A DNA stretch of 31,923 bases, taken from CAZEDK01 sp964511025. Lineage in GTDB: Bacteria > Patescibacteriota > Gracilibacteria > UBA1369 > GWF2-33-10. The stretch spans positions 1 to 31,923 of the forward strand of contig CAZEDK010000020.1 of assembly GCA_964511025.1 (NCBI GenBank), given 5' to 3'. Below, one piece after another: positions 18,401 to 25,895 of this stretch (positions are counted from its first letter, which is position 1; each line of letters begins with the position of its first letter). The notes beneath the pieces were generated by a model, which saw only the letters and a list, made by a program, of their open reading frames with translations, was not told where the DNA came from and ran no database searches. A program made the translations under genes and the position numbers.

Positions 18401-18698
18401 GGAAATTGATTTCAATCAGCCACCTTATAACAATCCAAAATTCAAAGGACAAGTACAATGTCCACTGGAGAAGGTTGGAGAGCCGGGTAAAGAGAAAGAA
18501 GTCATAAAAGACAGAATTACACTTAAATGGAAAAGTGATAATACAACTTATACAGATGCGGAAAACAGAATTAATGATACTTCTACAAAATCAATACCAA
18601 CTGACAGAACAAAAACTGACCCTCCAGATTCGTTAATCATGACTCTTCCGGCAGGCGCAGTGCTAAAAGGATGGAAAATAGAACCGGCAACTAAATAA
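15486..18698 (+). CDS. giant protein, 1070 aa, with duplicated beta-rich module
   Basis: Unrecognised over its length. Residues 1-450 are mixed helical, with several Tyr/Trp-rich stretches. Residues about 466-545 and 571-635 are two copies of one module: each begins with L-x-x-x-GF, continues VTITF/VTIAF plus D-x-x-x-N-x-x-Y-S-Y and ends QTLT-R/T-T, a pattern of beta strands. A Thr/Ala/Pro-rich linker follows near 640-665. One hydrophobic segment near 915-932 (AIVEVAFILRFFAGMG) could be a single membrane helix, leaving about 135 residues beyond it. There is no signal peptide. It has its own promoter and a long leader. Duplicated beta modules suit an adhesive or structural surface part, which is inference only. 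Confidence 0.85.
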   Translation: MNKNKYTVELLNFKERRMVFDQIPENASTSAESKELSISQKDFFIRNLDQLSGLPKFSDNKEGVPPSEDYFVMWYLFNQLKGWPKDAGLLNKSSFISQISKLRNEDVIGQESIIGFDIKMHPNEKEQDRLEFQSFGLDFYKLEALKSYLVTNNQSTAFINYNIKLTDPIGTPSIDKEFEQKQARLDQIIQLITDGQNLYREFQSHCSTYKQYQEGMTYAIEYRRTMEIQATAKQSIQDRFAVATDAEKEKFKFLRSALMGTVQPKLGTEYQGELTDKTELLNITELRDQFYEFHTLTINHPIDPPPSNIMLAWIAFRSNPDLKRKFTDLTVNQKITSQWIEEHLYYNKTVRMPGFYCVSGNWYVTYYKEQFSTAPERTLIHSPILEPALAFADIIKYSNFNPSRTFLNADNIRRLQNYIAEAQEISDGLQLINQIIYETRGKSTEIVPAIDPSVIDIYDESLQTGYLSSLGFHMVNSEISAGNEDIVTITFTDDARNNYVYSYNSADSQQTLTTTFADTNKTATESVTGAFFDLVNDIDLSVITTQVAPETVTIATPETIKITETDKQKTFLTNRGFVVPGEPTLSDNQQTVTIAFIDASANTVYSYEYKADGSQTLTRTVGEESTSETSKAAKGQPFGILIPERAIANPTPETATNVPASGTETLNDITTKEAFIAYLNNPDLDIEQLKNLSADSLARFTDEMMQTTYNSSFEDIAIGYINNGTLSDKLDKKIFEGFTKDGILPLDTYINSITQSLLVANQFNNTAKSLDIYTVLSKKIYARSLDTLQNEAQTKGLGMRIADGNLNPEKQYFLYKEGGKVVFADSITKAVQEKREAEMNPADQAFLTAIQRVSGEGVTLQNVGEIASNVQQWITESDTLKDAFVSGDKTAIDAMMKANPEFAKSKEGRIISAIVEVAFILRFFAGMGLAHAKENSPLSQLYGIDGKGIERRLNPAIPPPKEIKLARLTESVEIDFNQPPYNNPKFKGQVQCPLEKVGEPGKEKEVIKDRITLKWKSDNTTYTDAENRINDTSTKSIPTDRTKTDPPDSLIMTLPAGAVLKGWKIEPATK

Positions 18699-18723
18699 AT
18701 TCTTAACAATAATTGAGGAATTC

Positions 18724-18876
18724 AACTCACCCCCCTGCCCCTCTCTTTGGAAAAAAGAGGGGTGAAATATAAATTTATGAAATTAGTAAAAAAAGATACA
18801 GTTAGGCTTTTAAGGAAAAATCAAACTATGTGAAAAAGAACCCCTCTTTTCAAGAAGAGAGGGGCAGGGGTGAGTT
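18724..18876. repeat. compound inverted-repeat element (two hairpins in opposite orientation)
   Basis: The left arm from 18724 (ACTCACC then TGCCCCTCTCTT) is the reverse complement of the right arm near 18841-18876 (AAGAGAGGGGCAGGGG then TGAGTT). The left arm has two extra Cs. Each arm folds by itself: 18738-18762 (CCCCTCT with AGAGGGG) and 18841-18864. About 75 bp of AT-rich sequence lie between. It fills most of the gap between the 1070- and 1325-residue genes and could end transcription of the first or be a small MITE-like element. Confidence 0.8.
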
Positions 18877-18913
18877 CTTCACCTGCAAATTTTTTCCAAC
18901 AAAATCAAAATAA

Positions 18914-21900
18914 ATGACAACTCCGCCCTCACAACTCGAACAACAAAAAACCCCAAAGGGGTCCCCTTGGGAAAAGCAGGAAACAGCAAATCCTCGTCTT
19001 GAAATAGCTTCTCTTCGACAAACAGTTATAGGCAATGTAGACGGCAATCTTGAAGGTCAAAAAGCAAAAACCGCTGAAAGAGTGAAATTAAAAGATCAAG
19101 AAATAAGAGAAAAAATTGCGCAAAAAGAAGGTACTCTGCAAGAAAGAGTCGCGTTGGCAAAAGAAATTCAAGACAAAGAACAGCTTCTTAGTCTTTTTGA
19201 TATAAATGGAGAACCTGAAATTCAAGAACTGGTGCTTGAAGAATTAAGTATTCGATATACTGCTTTTTTGACAACAATCCTTGCAAATCGAACAACTGTT
19301 ATAAGCGTTGAAGATTTAAGAACCGGAAAAATCAAAGCGAAAGATATTTTGGGGGCGCAGACGATAGCGAAGACGGAACAAGAGAAACAAGTTTTAGAAT
19401 ATGTAGCCCAATTACAAAAATTAAATCCTCTACTAATTGTACTTCCTGATACAAAAACTAACTTCAACACTTGGAATACAAAATATCAAACAGCTCTTGA
19501 TCTTTTACCGCAAATCAACCAATCTATTGAAAATGCTAAAGTTCAGAATCCATCAGGACAAGCACAAAAACAAACACAAGAAGATTCAAGAGGTATTTTT
19601 GAAAGAGGATATGATTGGACAAAAACACAATTAAGAAATACCGCGGATTTCTTAGGCACAAAAGAAGGAAAAATTGCCGTAATGGGAACTATTGGCGCTG
19701 TTGCAGGAACTTATATTGCTTACAGGCTAATCAGTTCACTGTTCAAAGTCAGCAAAGAAGAAAAAGAAGAAGGCAAAAGTGGAGGCTTTTTGAGCTGGGT
19801 GAAGAAAGCACTGCTTGGCGGTCTTGGGATTGCAGCAATATCGCAAGCTATTTCTAGTGGCACTGAAGCTTTGGGTGCTTTATTTAACACAAAAGAAGAC
19901 GTAAAAAAATGGGTCATGGAAACCGCACAAAAATTAGGTGTAAAAGCAACTCCACAAATGATGGATCAAATTGCAGATCTTTTTATGAATACTGATAATA
20001 AATTAACAAGTATAGAAAAATTCGCTATGGCATATAAAATTTTAAGTGATGCAAATGATGAAAGATTAACTTTATACACAAAAGCGGCTGAAGATATCAA
20101 GAAAACAACCGGGAATGATGTATCCATGACTACTTTAAGAGTTGTACGCGATCAAAATTTTGCCGAACTTATGTCCGGAGATTTTAACCTGCATCAAACA
20201 AGAAACGGCTTTTTATCTGATTTTTTTGGGCAATTTGACAGCGAAATAGCCAGAAAAGCTTCTTCATATTTCAAAAGTGACGATACTGAAAAAGAATTAG
20301 CTACTTTGAAACAATATTTTGAAGCTAAACAAAAAAATGGATTCAAAGTTCCGGAAGATCGACCAAAATTGACTATTGAACAAGCTTTATCAATCAGTGT
20401 AGGAATTCCATTACCAAAAGATGCCAACAATCATCATACGCTTGAAGCTGCCGCTATAGCTTCTGCAACTGAAAAAACATCCGATGGCTATGAAAGACCG
20501 CAAGCTTTGAGAAGCACAGAAGATGAAGCGGTAGCGTTTGGCAGTGATTTAATAGGTATAGGGAAAGAAGCAGCCGCTTATGCAAAAAGAGAAATTAACC
20601 AACCGAATAGCGCAATTAATAAATGGATAGATGATCTTGTTGCAAAACCGGGAGTTAAATTCGGGCATCCTCTGGACACAGCTGGTGAATTGTATGCAGC
20701 TGTAGAAAAAGATGGAGCTAATATAGTAGTAGTTGGCGCAAAAGTACTTGTTTATTACGGAGGAAAGTTTTTATTACTATCCCAATTTATGCCTCTTGCA
20801 AAAGCTGTAGAAGGTGTGTTGGTAGGATTGGCTGATAGCAATAAAAGCGCTGTAGTTGAAGGTACAAAAGGTTATTTTGAATATGCTTTGGTAGGTGGTG
20901 CTGTTTATGGTTCTATAGGAATAATAGCAGGTCTCATTAAAGGACGACCAGATTTAGTCATGCAATCTGTCAGAAATGCAATAATATATCCAATTACATC
21001 AGCAGGTTTTGTTTATCGTACTGCTCATACAGTATCTGATTCAATGAGATTTACGAAAGAAGGTATGCGATTTTCTTCTGCTGCAAGTCCAATTTATGCA
21101 ACACAAAAAAACGCATTGCTTAATTATGAACTTTTTCACAAATACGATGCAATACGTGAAGTGAAAAATGCTAAATTAAATACAGCTCAAATAACAACAT
21201 TGCCATGGTCAAAAGATTGTATAAATGGAAAAACAAGAGAATTAGCTCAAGAAATGAAAAATACCTTTTTAGAAATGCTTAATCATGAAGAGAATTTAAC
21301 ACCAATGGGTACAGAATTACCACAACTAGATTCCGCCCAAATACTTGAATTTAGAAACAGAGTAAAAACTGTTCCTGTAGATGATTTGAATGAACGTTTA
21401 AAACTTTTCAAAACTTTTGAAGATTATACTCAAGCAAAATTATTAAAAATTAACCCTCGCTATATAGCACCGAGTAATACTACGCAAATGCTAAAAGATT
21501 TTGTCAAAGAAGTAGACGACTGGGAAGAAATGGTCACAAGTCATTTAAAAACCGCAAGAGCACTAAAAAACGAACAATTGGTACAAGAAGCAGAAACAAT
21601 TGCAAGACAGGCAGGAAAAAATCTCAAAGTAAAAGCGTGGATGATTCCTGTTATGCGCAATTTAATGGAAATTGTAGGTTTAGCCGGAGCCGTACACACT
21701 ATTTATGAAATTGAAAATGCCGACGACAAAAGACTTGCTCTGGCAAAAGTAACAGCTTCCATGTTGGAATTTGCAGGTGGAGCAGGTGCAGTCAAATCTT
21801 TATTAAGCATTGGAGATGCAGCTCTCAATGTTGCCACTACAGTTGCCGGACGTGGCAAATTAGACTTACTTACACGTCATCCAATATTAACAATGGTTTT

Positions 21901-22891
21901 GACAATAGCAGGCGGAATCGGAGCTGCTTATGGATTAAACGAACCTGTTGAAAGTTTGCTTAAATGGTGGGTTTCCACATTGCCACCCGGTTCACATGCT
22001 ATAGGCGAAGAATTAAAAGACATCGCCTACAAAAGATCAGCATTCATAGCCACAGAAACTGCCATGAAATACGGATTCAAAACAGTCATCGGCAGAACTC
22101 TCATTGAAGGAGCGGCAAAAAAATTAGTAGGAACTGTAGTCGAAGAAACAGTAGCAGGACAAGTCAAAAGATTTGGAACGTCAAGATTAGCAAGATTTGT
22201 AGAGAGGAAAGCAACAGGTCAAATTCTTGCAAAAGCTTACAGATACTTCACAATAGACTTCATCAAAGTCATTATGACAAAAGGTGGATGGAAGGGCGCT
22301 TTAGCAGGTATTCTAGGTCCGGCAGATGATATCATTCCGGGGTGGGGACAAACAGCAGGTCTTGCAACAGATATAGTAGCCGCAGGATTTGCCGCATGGA
22401 CGCTTTATGATTTAGGTCAACTCGGAATTGCAACTTGGAATATGATCGAACTTAATACCAAAATGAAATCAAGACAAGCAAAGCAAATGAGATCTGCTAC
22501 GGTTGACAGTACAACAAAAAAAAGATTTGAAAAAAAGTTTGAGAAAGAATTACTGCCAAACGAATCTATAGATGAATTTCTTGGCAGAGTAGATGAAGCA
22601 AGATTATTTGACATAATTCATGACTCAAAAGATACAATTATTATTGATATCAGAAGAGACAATGAAGAAGGCTTTGAGAGATACACAATGGTTGCAGGAG
22701 AGTGCAGCAAGCTTGCGCTTTTTGATCATGACGGAGATACAGAGCCAAGCTGTGAGTTCAGCTATGAAGACGCAGCACTTCTAGAAACAGAAATGAAAGC
22801 AGCAGCTACAGAAAGGCAAAAAACTATCCCACCAGTTCAAGAAAGAATGGACAGGGTAGATGAGGTAATGGGAATCAAAAAAGCGGCATAA
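18914..22891 (+). CDS. giant polytopic membrane protein, 1325 aa
   Basis: Unrecognised family. A charged, helical N-terminal 245 residues are followed by hydrophobic segments near 252-277 and 296-325. A soluble stretch follows, then segments near 601-639 and 655-678, a charged helical region (about 750-900), and further Gly/Ala-rich hydrophobic stretches near 908-932, 950-975, 988-1010 and 1124-1176 (GWKGALAGILGPADDIIPGW). The C-terminal 140 residues are soluble and acidic. It has the most membrane segments in the block and is a candidate for the membrane platform of the assembly. The start is ATG without Shine-Dalgarno, 38 nt after the inverted-repeat element; I saw no convincing promoter. 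It is the last + strand gene of the block and converges with the toxin gene 6 nt away. Confidence 0.85.
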   Translation: MTTPPSQLEQQKTPKGSPWEKQETANPRLEIASLRQTVIGNVDGNLEGQKAKTAERVKLKDQEIREKIAQKEGTLQERVALAKEIQDKEQLLSLFDINGEPEIQELVLEELSIRYTAFLTTILANRTTVISVEDLRTGKIKAKDILGAQTIAKTEQEKQVLEYVAQLQKLNPLLIVLPDTKTNFNTWNTKYQTALDLLPQINQSIENAKVQNPSGQAQKQTQEDSRGIFERGYDWTKTQLRNTADFLGTKEGKIAVMGTIGAVAGTYIAYRLISSLFKVSKEEKEEGKSGGFLSWVKKALLGGLGIAAISQAISSGTEALGALFNTKEDVKKWVMETAQKLGVKATPQMMDQIADLFMNTDNKLTSIEKFAMAYKILSDANDERLTLYTKAAEDIKKTTGNDVSMTTLRVVRDQNFAELMSGDFNLHQTRNGFLSDFFGQFDSEIARKASSYFKSDDTEKELATLKQYFEAKQKNGFKVPEDRPKLTIEQALSISVGIPLPKDANNHHTLEAAAIASATEKTSDGYERPQALRSTEDEAVAFGSDLIGIGKEAAAYAKREINQPNSAINKWIDDLVAKPGVKFGHPLDTAGELYAAVEKDGANIVVVGAKVLVYYGGKFLLLSQFMPLAKAVEGVLVGLADSNKSAVVEGTKGYFEYALVGGAVYGSIGIIAGLIKGRPDLVMQSVRNAIIYPITSAGFVYRTAHTVSDSMRFTKEGMRFSSAASPIYATQKNALLNYELFHKYDAIREVKNAKLNTAQITTLPWSKDCINGKTRELAQEMKNTFLEMLNHEENLTPMGTELPQLDSAQILEFRNRVKTVPVDDLNERLKLFKTFEDYTQAKLLKINPRYIAPSNTTQMLKDFVKEVDDWEEMVTSHLKTARALKNEQLVQEAETIARQAGKNLKVKAWMIPVMRNLMEIVGLAGAVHTIYEIENADDKRLALAKVTASMLEFAGGAGAVKSLLSIGDAALNVATTVAGRGKLDLLTRHPILTMVLTIAGGIGAAYGLNEPVESLLKWWVSTLPPGSHAIGEELKDIAYKRSAFIATETAMKYGFKTVIGRTLIEGAAKKLVGTVVEETVAGQVKRFGTSRLARFVERKATGQILAKAYRYFTIDFIKVIMTKGGWKGALAGILGPADDIIPGWGQTAGLATDIVAAGFAAWTLYDLGQLGIATWNMIELNTKMKSRQAKQMRSATVDSTTKKRFEKKFEKELLPNESIDEFLGRVDEARLFDIIHDSKDTIIIDIRRDNEEGFERYTMVAGECSKLALFDHDGDTEPSCEFSYEDAALLETEMKAAATERQKTIPPVQERMDRVDEVMGIKKAA

Positions 22892-22897
22892 TTTATG

Positions 22898-23167
22898 CTA
22901 TTTATATATCGAATGTGTCCCTACATCAGTAAATAAAATATTTTCACTGTCTATAAATTCAAAGATAATTCTGTATGAATAATTTATAGAAAACGACCAA
23001 AATCCATCCAAAACACCATTTAATTTGTGCGTACTTAATTGAACATCAAAACAATCATTCCTAAATATTTTTTCTTTTTCTACTGCTTTTAATTTTATGT
23101 ATTTAGGCAATTTTTTGAATTGTTTTTCGAAATGCGATGAATAAAATATTTTATTTATTTTCATCAT
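22898..23167 (-). CDS. RelE/YafQ-family toxin (mRNA interferase-like)
   Basis: An 89-residue protein with the small alpha/beta RelE layout: a basic N-terminal helical half (HFEKQFKKLPKYIK), then LSTHKLNG, SYRIIFEF and the C-terminal VGTHSIYK. His 47, Arg 66 and His 85 sit where YafQ-like toxins carry residues that cut ribosome-bound mRNA. Its start overlaps the upstream antitoxin's end by 4 nt (23164-23167), the usual antitoxin-toxin coupling. A second ATG directly follows the first. It converges with the giant membrane-protein gene. About 40% similar by eye to the toxin at 27199-27477, especially around LSTHKLNG. I am confident of the family but not of the exact subfamily. Confidence 0.85.
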   Translation of the reverse strand: MMKINKIFYSSHFEKQFKKLPKYIKLKAVEKEKIFRNDCFDVQLSTHKLNGVLDGFWSFSINYSYRIIFEFIDSENILFTDVGTHSIYK

Positions 23168-23439
23168 ATTAAATCAGCAAGAGAATTTAGTTCTTTAAGT
23201 TTACCTTCCATTTTTTCTTTACAAGCAATTTCTATAGCTTGTTTCGCCATTTCTTCTTCATATTTTTCAGATTTTTGAGATAATATTTCGAAAGTTTTTA
23301 TATCAATTACTACTACTTCGGGTATGTTTCTATTAAAAACCAATAAAGGTTCTTTTGTTGATATTACATCATCAAAAAGACTTCTATAATTTTTCTGAAT
23401 ATCTTTGGATGAAGCTGTTTTTGGAATAGTATAGGACAT
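23164..23439 (-). CDS. Phd/YefM-like antitoxin
   Basis: A 91-residue protein whose N-terminus fits the Phd/YefM DNA-binding fold: KDIQKNYRSLFDDV, then TKEPLLVFNRNIPEVVVIDIKTFEIL, matching the usual 'lie beside a nucleotide-like strand, then V-V-x-D/S-x-x-x-Y/F' pattern. The C-terminal half is acidic/basic helical, as expected for toxin neutralisation. It overlaps the RelE/YafQ-type toxin gene. Antitoxins of this family normally repress their own promoter; an 18-bp AT palindrome (23476-23493) lies 37 bp upstream. Confidence 0.75.
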   Translation of the reverse strand: MSYTIPKTASSKDIQKNYRSLFDDVISTKEPLLVFNRNIPEVVVIDIKTFEILSQKSEKYEEEMAKQAIEIACKEKMEGKLKELNSLADLI

Positions 23440-23475
23440 AAAATTAGATATCTTTAATTATATAACTAAAAATAT

Positions 23476-23493
23476 TATATTATATATAATATA
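23476..23493. promoter_or_regulatory. AT palindrome upstream of antitoxin
   Basis: TATATTATATATAATATA is a perfect 18-bp palindrome 37 bp ahead of the antitoxin start and could be an autoregulatory operator overlapping its -10. Being pure A/T, it has limited significance. Repeated ACCATAT-type words follow at 23502-23530. Confidence 0.35.
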
Positions 23494-23533
23494 GAAAATC
23501 AAATACCATATACCATATACTATATATACTAAA

Positions 23534-23764
23534 ATGAAAGTAGTTTTCGGTATTTGAGGTAAATAAGACAAACAGTCTCCATATTAAAACTTTACATAAA
23601 ATTAACTATGAAGTATCTTATTATCCTAATGTTATCCTAATGAAAAAGAAATTGCTAATTATACTGAAAAACTTGCCAATAGTCACAACACGCATTTGTA
23701 TGAATTAACTTATAGAACCAAAAAAACCTTTGAGTTCGTGGCAAAACAAATAGAAGCAAACTAA
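23534..23764 (+). pseudogene. decayed ORF with 11-bp tandem duplication
   Basis: A start-like MKVVFGI reads from 23534 to a stop at 23555. One frame over, protein-like sequence runs from about 23550 (FEVNKTNSLHIK, then INYEVSYYPN). After a perfect 11-bp duplication (TTATCCTAATG at 23621-23631 and 23632-23642) it continues in another frame as NEKEIANYTEKLAN to TYRTKKTFEFVAKQ, and stops at 23762-23764. Removing one copy of the duplication joins the last two segments. I do not recognise the parent protein. No intact ORF exists in the 352-bp gap 23440-23791; this remnant and the antitoxin promoter region are what it holds. Confidence 0.5.
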
Positions 23765-23791
23765 CTTTGAACGCCAACTTAAAAATAACAT

Positions 23792-25828
23792 ATGTCAAAT
23801 TCGTCCTTAGAAGAAAAAAAATCAATATATTTGGAGCAACAGAGATATCTGTCTAATAGTTCAAATACGTCAAGGTATTTGCTCATGTTGTTACCTGTCC
23901 TCTCTCTGTATGTGAGTTGTCGCTCATTGATTAATAATGCTTTGCAGCTTGAGGTAGAAAATACTGACGCAGTGACGATGCCCGATATTCAACAAAATGG
24001 GATGAGTTTTTATGGAGTTCCGCTTCCAGCGCAAGAAACGTTAGAACAAGCAGCTAACTTATCAACAGTTTTAGCCACTTGGCCTGCGTACGACTGGTCT
24101 CCGGACGGCAAAATGCTCATGTTTCAGCGTGTTCCCGGAGAAAATGACCAATTATTTTTACAAGCTTCTCAGTCTTCTCCTTCTATAAGGATCACTCAGA
24201 ATAAAGACTTAATCTCAGTAGTCGATGGCGTATTTGATTTCAATAATAATCTTTTTATTATTTTTAGAACAGAAAAAAGCTATCAACTAGCAATAATAAA
24301 GGATGGTACGCATACGCTGTTAACTTCACCAGGAGATAACGTTTTGGGTCTTAGAATCTCGCCGGATAGAACTCAATTGGCTTTTTCACTTTTGAAGGAG
24401 GGAGCTGTGGCCAGATCTATATTTGTTATGAGCCTTACTGACGGACAATATAAAGCGGAATTTTTGACAGGAAACGATGGGCACTGGCTGGCAATGGGCT
24501 GGTCTCCAGATAGTAAACAGTTACTTGTTCAAAAATATCTATCCGCAAGCGCAAGAGACAATTATAAGTGTGATGTTTCCGCAAAAACATGCCAGCTTAT
24601 TGGTAAAAATGATCAATTTTCTACCAATTGGGTTATGATTAATAAGCAGACTGCTTATTACTTATCAAATGCTAATAATCAGGACGGTATTATAGATGTT
24701 TTTAAATATGATTTTGAAACACGTCAGTCATATCCAATTACTGATGGTGCTTTTGACGCAATAGAATTACGAGCTTCTCCGGACGGCACTAAGTTGGCAT
24801 GGGCGAGCATTGAGGAAGGAGCGTATAAGCTTCATCTTTATGACACTCAAGATCACGAAGAAATTCCGATGCCAAGTGATATGCCTACTGGTCTAGTTTT
24901 CCCCAAAGCATTCAGTCCAGACTCAAATCAATTATCACTTGCCGTGTCGACTCCTTCAGCTCCTTACCATAGTTATGTTTTAAATTTGTCGTCTCAATCG
25001 CCGATATTGGAACGATGGACAACTAAGGCAACAAAAGAAGAGAACTTGTTGTTAGATGTAGAGCCAAAACTTATACATGTAACTAGTTTTGATGGAACCG
25101 TCATTTCTGCTTGGGTTTATATGCCACCGCCACCGAATCAAATGCTGAAGAAACCCAATGCAATGCTTTATATTCATGGAGGACCTAACGAAATGCATTA
25201 TGTCCAGTTCTCACAATTTGTCCAGATGGCTTTAATGGCTGGAAATGCTGTCATAGCACCTAACGTAAGAGGCTCTAGTGGCTATGGAACGGCATTTGAG
25301 GCTTTGGATAATGGCTTGCTGAGAGCTAATACTATTCGAGACATAGAGGCTGTACTGGCAAGTACGGCAAGTGATTTTGATAAAATACTACTGTTTGGAG
25401 AGTCGTATGGAGGATGGCTGGCTTTCGCAAGCGCACAAGCATTAGGCTCTCAATTTCCTATCAAATGTGGTGTTTCGTATATAGGGATAACTGATTTGGT
25501 AAAATTTATAGAAGAATCACCATTACCTTTTCAAGAGCTCAGACGTGCTGAATATGGAAATATTGAAGATCCTTCAACTGAACAATTTTTGAAAAATTTA
25601 TCTCCAATTAATAATCCGCCGAGTGTACCTTTTTTGATGATTGCTGGAAGACTAGATACGAGAATTGATTACAGGCAAGCTCTAGAGATGCAAGCAGTAA
25701 TGCAAAGGACAGGGACTGAGGCACAAGTGTTGATAGCAGATACCGAGGGGCATGTCTTCCAAGATTCTCTATCTCAAGCATACAGGAATGCTGCCCTTAC
25801 AAAGTGGATATCAACATGTTTTGAATGA
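23792..25828 (+). CDS. S9-family (prolyl oligopeptidase-like) peptidase, membrane anchored
   Basis: A 678-residue serine peptidase. An N-terminal hydrophobic segment (about 29-43, ending VSC) is a signal anchor or possible but atypical lipobox. Residues about 95-390 hold PD40 beta-propeller repeats (YDWSPDGKML, LRISPDRTQL, MGWSPDSKQL, LRASPDGTKL, KAFSPDSNQL). Residues about 425-678 are the alpha/beta-hydrolase domain: YIHGGPN (oxyanion region), NVRGSSGYG, nucleophile Ser 538 in GESYGGW, Asp 622 in GRLDTR and His 654 in EGHVF. The triad is complete and the length is usual for the acylaminoacyl-peptidase/DPP branch. These enzymes trim short peptides, here probably on the outer face of the membrane. 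It is a lone + gene, and its sequence looks less A-biased than its neighbours, possibly a transfer. Confidence 0.92.
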   Translation: MSNSSLEEKKSIYLEQQRYLSNSSNTSRYLLMLLPVLSLYVSCRSLINNALQLEVENTDAVTMPDIQQNGMSFYGVPLPAQETLEQAANLSTVLATWPAYDWSPDGKMLMFQRVPGENDQLFLQASQSSPSIRITQNKDLISVVDGVFDFNNNLFIIFRTEKSYQLAIIKDGTHTLLTSPGDNVLGLRISPDRTQLAFSLLKEGAVARSIFVMSLTDGQYKAEFLTGNDGHWLAMGWSPDSKQLLVQKYLSASARDNYKCDVSAKTCQLIGKNDQFSTNWVMINKQTAYYLSNANNQDGIIDVFKYDFETRQSYPITDGAFDAIELRASPDGTKLAWASIEEGAYKLHLYDTQDHEEIPMPSDMPTGLVFPKAFSPDSNQLSLAVSTPSAPYHSYVLNLSSQSPILERWTTKATKEENLLLDVEPKLIHVTSFDGTVISAWVYMPPPPNQMLKKPNAMLYIHGGPNEMHYVQFSQFVQMALMAGNAVIAPNVRGSSGYGTAFEALDNGLLRANTIRDIEAVLASTASDFDKILLFGESYGGWLAFASAQALGSQFPIKCGVSYIGITDLVKFIEESPLPFQELRRAEYGNIEDPSTEQFLKNLSPINNPPSVPFLMIAGRLDTRIDYRQALEMQAVMQRTGTEAQVLIADTEGHVFQDSLSQAYRNAALTKWISTCFE

Positions 25829-25895
25829 TATTTTTGACAATTTGTGAACGGTTTAGATCTAAAAACTCAATAAATATGCAACTAATAGCAGATTT

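Noticed and set aside
594..22891. UGA read as glycine (code 25, as in Gracilibacteria)
   Set aside because: Frames of up to 2083 codons contain no internal TGA, and TGA ends genes at 14049 and 25828.
25829..25895. Terminator between the S9 peptidase and hisS
   Set aside because: No stable stem followed by a T-run was found in this convergent gap.
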